From Streptomyces silaceus (GTDB lineage: Bacteria; Actinomycetota; Actinomycetes; Streptomycetales; Streptomycetaceae): DNA of 36,306 bases. The stretch lies in assembly GCF_001419745.1 (NCBI RefSeq), contig NZ_LIRJ01000088.1:1-36306 (forward strand). Reading direction: 5' to 3'. Made by a program: the position numbers and the translations under genes. Below are positions 23,697 through 31,838 of this stretch, one piece after another. Within the stretch, counting starts at the first letter, position 1; the number at the start of each line of letters is the position of its first letter. The notes under the pieces are model-generated. The model saw only the letters and a list, made by a program, of their open reading frames with translations, was not told the DNA's origin and ran no database searches.

Positions 23697-24635
23697 GTGA
23701 GTAGCGCAGCTCCCGCCCCGCGGGTCATCGCCGTCGTCGGTCCGACCGCGGCAGGAAAGTCCGATCTGGGCGTATTTCTCGCCCAGTGCCTCGGCGGCGA
23801 AGTCGTCAACGCCGACTCGATGCAGCTCTACCGGGGGATGGACATCGGCACCGCCAAGCTGACGCCCGAGGAGCGCGGCGGGGTGCCCCACCACCTCCTG
23901 GACATCTGGGACGTCACGGAGGCGGCCAGCGTCGCCGAGTACCAGAAGCTGGCCCGAGCGGAGATCGACCGGCTCCTGGCCGAGGGGCGCTGGCCCATCC
24001 TGGTCGGCGGCTCCGGCCTCTACGTCCGGGGGGCCGTGGACCACCTGGAGTTCCCCGGCACCGACCCCGCCGTGCGGGCCCGCCTGGAGGAGGAGCTGGA
24101 CCTGCGCGGCCCCGGAGCGCTGCACGCCCGCCTCGCCGCCGCCGACCCGGACGCGGGCAAGGCCATCCTGCCCAGCAACGGCCGCCGGATCGTCCGCGCC
24201 CTCGAGGTCATCGAGATCACCGGCAAGCCCTTCACCGCCAACCTCCCCCGCCACGAGTCCGTCTACGACACCGTCCAGATCGGCGTCGACGTCGAGCGCC
24301 CCGAACTCGACGAACGCATCGCCACGCGCGTGGACCGTATGTGGGAGGCGGGTCTGGTCGACGAGGTGCGCGCACTGGAGGCGCAGGGGCTGCGCGAGGG
24401 GCTCACGGCCCCGCGCGCGCTCGGCTACCAACAGGTGCTCGCGGCACTCGCGGGGGAGTGCACGGAAGACGAGGCGCGCGCCGAAACAGTGCGCGCCACC
24501 AAGCGCTTCGCGCGCCGTCAGGATTCATGGTTCCGGCGCGATCCGCGGGTGCACTGGCTCAGTGGGGCCGTGGCCGATCGCGGGGAACTCCCGGCACGCG
24601 CACTGGCGTTGGTCGAACGAGCGGTCACAGCCTGA
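23697..24635 (+). CDS. miaA: tRNA dimethylallyltransferase MiaA
   Basis: Transfers the dimethylallyl group to N6 of A37 in tRNAs that read UNN codons, the step before MiaB. 312 residues. The P-loop GPTAAGKS is at residues 15-22, followed by the family motifs NADSMQLYRGMDIGTAK and VGGSGLYVRG, and near the C-terminus ALGYQQVLAAL and KRFARRQDSWFRRDPR. The GTG at 23697 is chosen because it sits 6 nt after GAGACT (23685-23690), a leaderless-type arrangement; GGAG is only 2 nt away, too near for normal use. The 182-nt gap before it shows no other gene. Confidence 0.97.
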   Translation: MSSAAPAPRVIAVVGPTAAGKSDLGVFLAQCLGGEVVNADSMQLYRGMDIGTAKLTPEERGGVPHHLLDIWDVTEAASVAEYQKLARAEIDRLLAEGRWPILVGGSGLYVRGAVDHLEFPGTDPAVRARLEEELDLRGPGALHARLAAADPDAGKAILPSNGRRIVRALEVIEITGKPFTANLPRHESVYDTVQIGVDVERPELDERIATRVDRMWEAGLVDEVRALEAQGLREGLTAPRALGYQQVLAALAGECTEDEARAETVRATKRFARRQDSWFRRDPRVHWLSGAVADRGELPARALALVERAVTA

Positions 24636-24736
24636 TCACGTGATGGCATCGGGACGCTCCGGCGGTCATCCCGGCACCTGACGGCGTGCCATCATCGACC
24701 ATCGATCGACCAGTGGAGTCCGGAGTGGGAGGGCGC

Positions 24737-25231
24737 GTGGCGATGGAGGCCGGCCCTCGTGACACCGCGCATGACGGCGGTGAGCAGCTGAGCCCCGACG
24801 GGCCCGACGACGTATCCGGCGGCGTGACGGACGACGGTCCGAACGCGGACGAGATGGCGCCCGAGGCCGAGGTCGAGGTCGAGCTGCGCCCGCAGCCGCG
24901 CCTGCGCGTCTGGCAGCTCGCGCCGATCGTGATCCTCGCCGCGCTCGGCTCCCTGATGTTCGCCTTCCCGCTGGCCTTCGAGTTCGGCGGAGGCGGTGGC
25001 GGCGGAGCGGCCGACGGCGGCGCCGTGGTCGCCATGCTCGGGCTGCTGATCAGCTGCTGCGCGGCTGGCTGGGGCATGATGGCCGCCCGCCGCGTGGGCC
25101 ACACCTGGCCGGGGCTGCCCGAGCGCGGCTCCGGACGCCGCCCGGACTGGCGGGTCGTCGCCCTGTACGCCCTGCTGTTCCTCGGCGCCGTGGTGCTCGC
25201 CGTGTGGCGGGTCGCCCGTCTGCGCTCCTGA
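24737..25231 (+). CDS. hypothetical membrane protein, 164 aa
   Basis: Unknown function. An acidic N-terminal region of about 70 residues is followed by three hydrophobic segments: LAPIVILAALGSLMFAFPLAF, then after a Gly-rich linker a segment around VVAMLGLLISCCAAGW, then VVALYALLFLGAVVLAVW. The GTG at 24737 has GGAGG 4 nt upstream; ATG 24743 (10-nt spacing) is equally possible. It lies between miaA (101 nt) and dapF (67 nt) on the same strand, but dapF appears to have its own promoter. Confidence 0.75.
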   Translation: MAMEAGPRDTAHDGGEQLSPDGPDDVSGGVTDDGPNADEMAPEAEVEVELRPQPRLRVWQLAPIVILAALGSLMFAFPLAFEFGGGGGGGAADGGAVVAMLGLLISCCAAGWGMMAARRVGHTWPGLPERGSGRRPDWRVVALYALLFLGAVVLAVWRVARLRS

Positions 25232-25286
25232 GCGGGCCGTACGGAACCTTGACGGCACCGGAGGACCGAGTGTCGTACCCACCCCG

Positions 25287-25292
25287 TACGAT
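25287..25292 (+). promoter_or_regulatory. -10 element for a leaderless dapF transcript
   Basis: TACGAT ends 6 nt before the dapF ATG at 25299, putting the start of transcription on the A of the start codon. The purine run CGAGGA abuts the ATG and is too close to act as a ribosome binding site. No clear -35 was found. Confidence 0.5.
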
Positions 25293-25298
25293 CGAGGA

Positions 25299-26177
25299 AT
25301 GAGCACGCGGATCGCCTTCCTCAAGGGGCACGGGACCGAGAACGACTTCGTGATCATCCCCGACCCCGACAACGCCATCGAGCTGTCCCCGGCCGCCGTG
25401 GCCGCCCTGTGCGACCGCCGCGCGGGCATCGGTGGCGACGGCCTCCTCCATGTCGTACGCTCCGCCGCCCACCCCGAGGCGCGCCACCTGGCCGACCGCG
25501 CCGAATGGTTCATGGACTACCGCAACGGCGACGGGTCGGTCGCCGAGATGTGCGGCAATGGAGTGCGCGTCTTCGCGCGGTACCTCCAGCACGCCGGGCA
25601 CGCGGGCGAGGGCGACCTGGCCGTGGCCACCCGCGGCGGCGTGAAGACCGTGCACATCGCCAAGGAGGAGTCCGGCGGCGACATCACGGTCGGGATGGGC
25701 AAGGCGCTCCTCCCCGAAGGGGACGTCACCGTCTCGGTGGACGACCACCAGTGGCCCGCGCGCAACGTGAACATGGGCAATCCGCACGCGGTCGCCTTCG
25801 TGGCCGACCTCTCCGAAGCGGGCAAGCTCTACGACGCCCCGCCCTTCAGCCCCGCCTCCGCCTACCCTTCGGGGGTGAACGTGGAGTTCGTCGTCGACCG
25901 CGGCCCCCGCCACGTCGCCATGCGCGTGTACGAGCGCGGCGCGGGCGAGACCCGCTCCTGCGGCACGGGCGCGTGCGCCGTGGCCGTGGCGGCGGCCCGC
26001 AGGGACGGCGTGGACCCGGCGGTGACCGGAGCCCCGGCGACGTACACCGTCGACCTGCCCGGCGGACGCCTGGTGATCACCGAGCGGCCCGACGGCGAGA
26101 TCGAGATGACGGGCTCGGCGGTGATCGTCGCCGAAGGCGAGATCGCGTCCGAATGGCTCGAAACGGCAATCGCGTGA
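25299..26177 (+). CDS. dapF: diaminopimelate epimerase
   Basis: Converts LL- to meso-diaminopimelate for lysine and peptidoglycan synthesis; a cofactor-independent two-cysteine racemase. 292 residues, close to family length. Catalytic Cys85 lies in EMCGNGVRVFARYL and Cys221 in ETRSCGTGACAVAVA; substrate-binding NDFV occurs near the N-terminus and NMGNPHAV near residue 158. The ATG at 25299 begins the conserved STRIAFLKGHGTENDF. Streptomyces has LL-diaminopimelate in its wall, so meso-isomer demand is mainly for lysine. It is followed by rshA after a 142-nt gap. Confidence 0.97.
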   Translation: MSTRIAFLKGHGTENDFVIIPDPDNAIELSPAAVAALCDRRAGIGGDGLLHVVRSAAHPEARHLADRAEWFMDYRNGDGSVAEMCGNGVRVFARYLQHAGHAGEGDLAVATRGGVKTVHIAKEESGGDITVGMGKALLPEGDVTVSVDDHQWPARNVNMGNPHAVAFVADLSEAGKLYDAPPFSPASAYPSGVNVEFVVDRGPRHVAMRVYERGAGETRSCGTGACAVAVAAARRDGVDPAVTGAPATYTVDLPGGRLVITERPDGEIEMTGSAVIVAEGEIASEWLETAIA

Positions 26178-26319
26178 ACTGTCGCTCGAATGGGTGATCC
26201 GTTTCACGCTCGGCGAGAGGCGGTCAGCACCGCGTGATGGGCTCGGTAGCATCAAGCACCGGCCCGGACGGAGCACGCCGCCGTCCGCCCACCGCCGGTC
26301 GGAGCAGCCGGAGGTGCCC

Positions 26320-28464
26320 ATGAGTGCGGAGGCCACGAACCCTGCCACGTCCGGCCCCGTGACGCCCGGGGCCCCACGCAGGCGCGGCCGCGCCCGGATC
26401 GACCTGCGCAGGCTCGGCCGTGCCGCCCTGCTCGGATCCGGTACCCGCGACCGTCTTCCCGACGCGATCGGCCATGTGGCGGAGGCCCACCGCGCCCACT
26501 ACCCGGACGCCGACCTGGAGCCGCTGCGCCGCGCGTACGTCCTCGCGGAGTCCTCGCACCGCGGCCAGATGCGCAAGAGCGGCGAGCCGTACATCACGCA
26601 CCCGCTCGCCGTGACGCTGATCCTCGCCCAGCTCGGCGCGGAGATCACGACCCTGACCGCGTCCCTGCTGCACGACACCGTCGAGGACACGGACGTGACG
26701 CTGGACCAGGTGCGGGACGAGTTCGGCGAGGACGTCTGTTATCTGGTCGACGGCGTCACCAAGCTCGAAAAGGTCGACTACGGAGCGGCGGCCGAGCCGG
26801 AGACGTTCCGCAAGATGCTCGTCGCGACCGGCAACGACGTACGCGTGATGTCGATCAAGCTCGCCGACCGCCTGCACAACATGCGCACCCTCGGCGTCAT
26901 GCGCCCCGAGAAACAGGCCCGCATCGCCAAGGTCACCCGGGACGTGCTCATCCCGCTGGCCGAGCGCCTCGGCGTGCAGGCGCTCAAGACCGAGCTGGAG
27001 GACCTGGTCTTCGCGATCCTCCACCCCGAGGAGTGCGCCGAGGTCAAGGCGCTGATCGCCGCCAACGCCGCGGGCGAGGGGGACCCCCTGGGGGACATCG
27101 CGGGCGAGGTGCGCGGAGTGCTGCGCGACGCCGGCATCACGGCGGAAGTCCTCATCAGGCCGCGGCACTTCGTCTCCGTCCACCGGGTGCACCGCAGGCG
27201 GGGCGAGCTGCGTGCGTCGGACTACGGCCGCCTCCTCGTGCTCGTCAACGAGGACGCGGACTGCTACGGCGTCCTGGGCGAGCTGCACACCTGTTTCACG
27301 CCGGTCGTCTCGGAGTTCAAGGACTTCATCGCCGTACCGAAGTTCAACCTCTACCAATCGCTGCACACGGCCGTGGCCCGCTCCGACGGCGAAGTCGCCG
27401 AAGTGCTCATCCGTACGCATCAGATGCACCGGGTCGCCGAGGCGGGCGTCGTCTCCCTGCGCAATCCCTACGCCCCTTCGGAGGAGCCGTCCGACGGCGC
27501 CGAGGACGAGCGCGTGGACCCGACCAGGCCCGGCTGGCTCTCCCGGCTCCTCGACTGGCAGCAGGCCGCCCCCGACCCGGACACGTTCTGGTCGACCCTG
27601 CGGGAGGACCTCGCCCAGGACCGCGAGATCGCCGTCTTCCGGCCCGACGGCGGCACGCTCGGCCTGCCCGCGGGCGCCACCTGCGTCGACGCCGCGTACG
27701 CCCAGTACGGCGAGGACGCGCACGCGTGCATCGGCGCCCGCGTCAACGGCCGCCTGGCGACGCTCAGCACGGTCCTGCGGGACGGCGACACGGTGCAGCT
27801 CCTGATGGGGCAGGACGCCGCCTCGGGGCCCTCGCGCGAGTGGCTGGAGCACGCGCGCACGCCCGCCGCGCGGATCGCCATCCGGCGCTGGCTCACCGCC
27901 CATCCGGTGCCGGCGGCACCCTCGCCCGCGCCCTCCGGACAGCGACCGCCCCAGCAGCCGCCCGTGGCCGCGCCCCGGCCCGAGGTCTCCGACTCCCTGC
28001 GCCCGGCCATGGCGAACGCCGTCGTGGACCGTGAGGGCGCCACCGTCCGCCTCGCCGGTTGTTGTACGCCGGTGCCGCCCGACGACGTCACCGCCTTCGC
28101 CGTACGCGGCGGCGTCGTGACCGTCCACCGCGTCGGCTGCCCCGCCGTGGAACGCATGAAGGAAGTGGGGCGCGCCGAGATCGGCGTGCGCTGGGGGGAC
28201 ACCGCGGAGTGCCGGGTCACTCTGATCGCCGAATCGTTCGGCCGGGCGCATCTGCTCGCGGACCTCACCGAAGCGATCGCCCTCGAAGGCGTGGCGATCA
28301 TCTCCGCGACCGTGGAGCCGCCGACCCAGCAGCGCGTGCGCCACACGTACACGCTCCAACTCCCGGACGCGGCACACCTTCCCGGGCTGATGCGGGCGAT
28401 GCGCGCGGTGCCCGGGGTGTACGACGTGAGCCGCGCCCAGCACTCGGCGGCGGCCGCCCACTGA
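26320..28464 (+). CDS. rshA: RelA/SpoT homologue RshA ((p)ppGpp synthetase/hydrolase)
   Basis: Bifunctional alarmone enzyme candidate, 714 residues, the second RSH of Streptomyces next to the larger RelA encoded elsewhere. The HD hydrolase domain is intact: His94, His118-Asp119, Glu122-Asp123 and DRLHN at 183-187. In the synthetase domain the expected residues are largely kept: RPRH at 280-283, Asp301 aligned with the catalytic Asp, FKDFI, Asn343-x-Tyr345, His349 and Glu361. Neighbouring positions differ from long RSHs (ASDYGRLLV in place of the usual DLVGIRI). A TGS domain (about 425-495), a Cys-containing segment GCCTPVPP and a C-terminal ACT domain follow. The ATG at 26320 has GGAGG 5 nt upstream; a TAGCAT -10 candidate is at 26247-26252. 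Confidence 0.93.
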   Translation: MSAEATNPATSGPVTPGAPRRRGRARIDLRRLGRAALLGSGTRDRLPDAIGHVAEAHRAHYPDADLEPLRRAYVLAESSHRGQMRKSGEPYITHPLAVTLILAQLGAEITTLTASLLHDTVEDTDVTLDQVRDEFGEDVCYLVDGVTKLEKVDYGAAAEPETFRKMLVATGNDVRVMSIKLADRLHNMRTLGVMRPEKQARIAKVTRDVLIPLAERLGVQALKTELEDLVFAILHPEECAEVKALIAANAAGEGDPLGDIAGEVRGVLRDAGITAEVLIRPRHFVSVHRVHRRRGELRASDYGRLLVLVNEDADCYGVLGELHTCFTPVVSEFKDFIAVPKFNLYQSLHTAVARSDGEVAEVLIRTHQMHRVAEAGVVSLRNPYAPSEEPSDGAEDERVDPTRPGWLSRLLDWQQAAPDPDTFWSTLREDLAQDREIAVFRPDGGTLGLPAGATCVDAAYAQYGEDAHACIGARVNGRLATLSTVLRDGDTVQLLMGQDAASGPSREWLEHARTPAARIAIRRWLTAHPVPAAPSPAPSGQRPPQQPPVAAPRPEVSDSLRPAMANAVVDREGATVRLAGCCTPVPPDDVTAFAVRGGVVTVHRVGCPAVERMKEVGRAEIGVRWGDTAECRVTLIAESFGRAHLLADLTEAIALEGVAIISATVEPPTQQRVRHTYTLQLPDAAHLPGLMRAMRAVPGVYDVSRAQHSAAAAH

Positions 28465-28564
28465 GAGCCTCCCGGCGCCTGGCGCCGAGCTCGACGGCGA
28501 CTCGTTCGAGTGGCCCGGCGCGCGCCGTCACCCGACGGAAGGTGAGCGCTGATAGCGGTAGTTC

Positions 28565-30064
28565 ATGCTGCTCACCCCAGGAGGCACGGCCGCCCGGCCG
28601 AAGTCCCTCCGCACCTCCCGCATCGCCACCGCGCTGATCGTGGCGACCGCTTCAGCCGCTCTCGTCGCGGCGAGTGCACCGTCGCCGGCCACCCCGCTCG
28701 GCATCGGCGACCCGCTCTTCCCGCACCTCGGCAACCCCGGCTACGACGTGGCGTCGTACGACATCGCGTTCACCTATCACGGTGACAACAAGAAGCCGCT
28801 GGACGCCATCACCAAGATCGACGCACGGGCGACCGCGCCTCTGGAGCGGGTGAATCTCGACTTCACGCACGGCACCGTCCGCTCCGTGGAGGTCGACGGC
28901 CGGAGCGCACGCTTCGACAGCACCGGTGAGGACCTCGTCGTGACCCCGGCCGAGCCCGTCCGGCGCGGCGAACGGATGCGGATCACCGTCCGGCACACCA
29001 GCGACCCGATGCCCGCGAAGAACGCCGAGGGCGGCTGGGTGCGCACCCGTGACGGGCTCGCGATGGCCAACCAGGCCGACGCCGCCCACCTGGTCTTCCC
29101 GTGCAACGACCACCCCGCCGACAAGGCGCGGTTCACGTTCCGGATCACCGCGCCGAAGGGGCTCACCGCCGTCGCCAACGGCCTGCCGATCGCCAGGACG
29201 CGGCACGGCGGCGCCACCACCTGGGCCTACCGCACCCACCACCCGATGGCGACCGAGCTGGCCCAGGTGTCGATCGGCCACTCCAGTGTGCTGCGGCGTA
29301 CCGGCCCGCACGGCCTGCCCGTACGCGACGTGGTGCCCACCAAGGACCGCACGCGCGTGGAGCCCTGGCTGAGGAAGACGCCCGGCCAGATCGCGTGGAT
29401 GGAAAGGAAGATCGGCCGCTACCCGTTCGAGGCCTACGGCGTCCTCATCGCCGAGGCGCAGACCGGCTTCGAACTGGAGACACAGACGCTCTCCCTCTTC
29501 GAGAGAGAGCTGTTCACGCGTCCCGAGTACCCGGAGTGGTACGTCGACTCGATCATGGTGCACGAGCTGGCGCACCAGTGGTTCGGCGACAGCGTGAGCC
29601 CGCGCGCCTGGTCGGACCTGTGGCTCAACGAAGGCCACGCCACCTGGTACGAGGCGCTCTACGCCGAGGAACGGGCGAAGAAGTCCGGGGTGAAGCAGAC
29701 CCTGAAGGACCGGATGCGGGACGCCTACCGCCAGTCGGACGCCTGGCGCGCGGCCGGCGGACCGCCCGCCCGGCCGCAGCGGCCCGCGCCGGGACAGAAG
29801 ATCAGCATCTTCCGTCCCGTCGTCTACGACGGCAGCGCCCTGGTCCTGTACGCCCTGCGCCAGGAGATCGGGCAGCGGGCCTTCGAGCAGTTGGAGCGCG
29901 TGTGGGTCCGCACGCACCGTGACGGCAACGCCGAGACCGCCGACTTCGTGCGGCTGGCCTCCTGGATCTCCGGGCGTGACCTGGGCGCCTTCTTCGACGC
30001 CTGGCTGTACGGGGAGAAGACACCGCCCATGCCGGGGCATCCCGACTGGGTTTCCGGGAAATAA
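28565..30064 (+). CDS. secreted M1-type zinc metallopeptidase, 499 aa
   Basis: Aminopeptidase N-like peptidase. The N-terminus is basic (KSLRTSR) followed by a hydrophobic stretch IATALIVATASAALVAASA ending in an AxA-like site near residue 38, so it is predicted to be exported. The N-terminal beta domain precedes the zinc site HELAHQW (His333, His337) with Glu356 in LWLNEGHATWYEAL, the HExxH-x18-E pattern. The usual GAMEN exopeptidase motif is replaced by GFELETQT, as in a secreted actinobacterial subgroup. The protein is shorter than classical PepN because the C-terminal helical domain is small. There is no ribosome binding site before the ATG, and TAGCGG lies 6 nt upstream. Confidence 0.92.
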   Translation: MLLTPGGTAARPKSLRTSRIATALIVATASAALVAASAPSPATPLGIGDPLFPHLGNPGYDVASYDIAFTYHGDNKKPLDAITKIDARATAPLERVNLDFTHGTVRSVEVDGRSARFDSTGEDLVVTPAEPVRRGERMRITVRHTSDPMPAKNAEGGWVRTRDGLAMANQADAAHLVFPCNDHPADKARFTFRITAPKGLTAVANGLPIARTRHGGATTWAYRTHHPMATELAQVSIGHSSVLRRTGPHGLPVRDVVPTKDRTRVEPWLRKTPGQIAWMERKIGRYPFEAYGVLIAEAQTGFELETQTLSLFERELFTRPEYPEWYVDSIMVHELAHQWFGDSVSPRAWSDLWLNEGHATWYEALYAEERAKKSGVKQTLKDRMRDAYRQSDAWRAAGGPPARPQRPAPGQKISIFRPVVYDGSALVLYALRQEIGQRAFEQLERVWVRTHRDGNAETADFVRLASWISGRDLGAFFDAWLYGEKTPPMPGHPDWVSGK

Positions 30065-30119
30065 CCCGGATGACGAGACGTGCCGTGCCGTGCAACCATC
30101 GTCAGGTCGACGGCGCGGC

Positions 30120-30157
30120 CCGTCCGGGAGATCCCCTCGGGGATTTCTCAGGGACGG
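30120..30157 (+). terminator. hairpin terminator after the M1 peptidase gene
   Basis: CCGTCC (30120-30125) pairs with GGACGG (30152-30157) around an inner ATCCCC-tc-GGGGAT hairpin. It begins 56 nt after the stop codon and precedes hflX by about 100 nt. Confidence 0.55.
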
Positions 30158-30260
30158 CCGCGGACGGTTCGGGGAATCTCCGGACCACCCCGGGCGTTGT
30201 CGACTGTGACGGGTGACGCATCCGTCCGCATTTCCCACGACGAATCGACGTAAGGACCCA

Positions 30261-31751
30261 ATGACCTCCTCTTCTTCCCCTTCCCAGGACGCACAGAGCT
30301 TCGCGCAGAACTACCCCGAAGGTCTTCGGGCCGATGCCCTGATGGAAGAGGACGTCGCCTGGAGCCACGAGATCGACGGAGAGCGGGACGGCGATCAGTT
30401 CGACCGCTCCGAGCGCGCGGCCCTGCGCCGCGTCGCCGGCCTCTCCACCGAGCTCGAGGACGTCACCGAAGTCGAGTACCGCCAGCTCCGCCTGGAGCGC
30501 GTGGTCCTCGTCGGCGTCTGGACTTCGGGAACGGTTCAGGATGCGGAGAACTCCCTCGCCGAGCTGGCCGCCCTCGCCGAGACGGCGGGTGCGCTCGTGC
30601 TCGACGGCGTCGTCCAGCGCCGCGACAAGCCCGACCCGGCCACGTACATCGGCTCCGGCAAGGCCATGGAGCTGCGTGACATCGTGCTCGAGACCGGGGC
30701 CGACACCGTCGTCTGCGACGGTGAGCTGAGCCCCGGCCAGCTGATCCACCTCGAAGACGTCGTCAAGGTCAAGGTGGTCGACAGGACCGCCCTGATCCTC
30801 GACATCTTCGCCCAGCACGCCAAGTCCCGAGAGGGCAAGGCGCAGGTCGCCCTGGCGCAGATGCAGTACATGCTGCCGAGGCTCCGCGGCTGGGGCCAGT
30901 CGCTCTCCCGTCAGATGGGTGGCGGCGGCGGTGGCGGCATGGCCACCCGCGGTCCCGGTGAGACCAAGATCGAGACGGACCGGCGACGGATCCGCGAGAA
31001 GATGGCGAAGATGCGCCGTGAGATCGCGGAGATGAAGACGGGCCGCGACATCAAGCGCCAGGAGCGCCGGCGCAACAAGGTGCCCTCGGTCGCCATCGCC
31101 GGGTACACGAACGCCGGCAAGTCCTCCCTGCTCAACCGCCTCACGGGCGCGGGCGTACTGGTGGAGAACGCGCTGTTCGCCACCCTCGACCCGACCGTGC
31201 GCCGGGCCGAGACGCCGAGCGGCCGGGTCTACACCCTGGCCGACACCGTCGGGTTCGTGCGGCACCTGCCGCACCACCTCGTCGAGGCGTTCCGCTCCAC
31301 GATGGAGGAGGTCGGCGACTCCGACCTGATCCTGCACGTGGTGGACGGTTCGCACCCGGTGCCGGAGGAGCAACTGGCAGCCGTGCGCGAGGTCATCCGC
31401 GACGTGGGCGCCACCGACGTGCCCGAGATCGTGGTGATCAACAAGGCGGACGCCGCGGACCCGCTGGTCCTGCAGCGCCTCCTGCGCAACGAGAAGCACG
31501 CGATCGCGGTCTCCGCGCGCACCGGCGCCGGCATCGACGAGCTCCTCGGGCTCATCGACTCCGAGCTGCCGCGGCCCGAGGTCGAGATCGAGGCCCTCGT
31601 TCCGTACACGCACGGCCAGCTCATCTCGCGTGCGCACGCCGAGGGCGAAGTGCTCTCCGAGGAGCACACCGCCGAGGGCACCCTGCTCAAGGCGCAGGTG
31701 CACGAGGAACTCGCCGCGGAGCTCGCTCCGTACGCACTGGCCACGCGCTGA
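30261..31751 (+). CDS. hflX: GTPase HflX (ribosome-splitting factor)
   Basis: Translation-factor-class GTPase that binds the 50S subunit and rescues stalled or stress-damaged ribosomes. 496 residues. The N-terminal HflX domain contains DKPDPATYIGSGKAMEL and VVDRTALILDIFAQHAKSREGKAQVALAQ, then a glycine loop (GGGGGGG near 220-226) and RGPGETKIETDRRRI, then the G domain with G1 GYTNAGKS (281-288), G3 DTVGF (328-332), G4 NKAD and a short C-terminal domain. The ATG at 30261 has AAGGA about 4 nt upstream; the in-frame GTG at 30213 lacks a ribosome binding site. A very strong bidirectional terminator follows. Confidence 0.97.
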   Translation: MTSSSSPSQDAQSFAQNYPEGLRADALMEEDVAWSHEIDGERDGDQFDRSERAALRRVAGLSTELEDVTEVEYRQLRLERVVLVGVWTSGTVQDAENSLAELAALAETAGALVLDGVVQRRDKPDPATYIGSGKAMELRDIVLETGADTVVCDGELSPGQLIHLEDVVKVKVVDRTALILDIFAQHAKSREGKAQVALAQMQYMLPRLRGWGQSLSRQMGGGGGGGMATRGPGETKIETDRRRIREKMAKMRREIAEMKTGRDIKRQERRRNKVPSVAIAGYTNAGKSSLLNRLTGAGVLVENALFATLDPTVRRAETPSGRVYTLADTVGFVRHLPHHLVEAFRSTMEEVGDSDLILHVVDGSHPVPEEQLAAVREVIRDVGATDVPEIVVINKADAADPLVLQRLLRNEKHAIAVSARTGAGIDELLGLIDSELPRPEVEIEALVPYTHGQLISRAHAEGEVLSEEHTAEGTLLKAQVHEELAAELAPYALATR

Positions 31752-31777
31752 TCACGGCGCGGTCCGGCTGAAGCACG

Positions 31778-31818
31778 GACGAAGGCCCGCCCCCTTGCAC
31801 AGGGGGCGGGCCTTCGTC
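31778..31818. terminator. strong bidirectional terminator after hflX
   Basis: An 18-bp perfect stem (31778-31795 with 31801-31818) closes a 5-nt loop; the core is GGCCCGCCCCC / GGGGGCGGGCC. It lies between the convergent hflX and serine peptidase genes and ends 21 nt from the peptidase stop. Confidence 0.95.
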
Positions 31819-31838
31819 GTGTCAGGAGAGCGGTGCGG

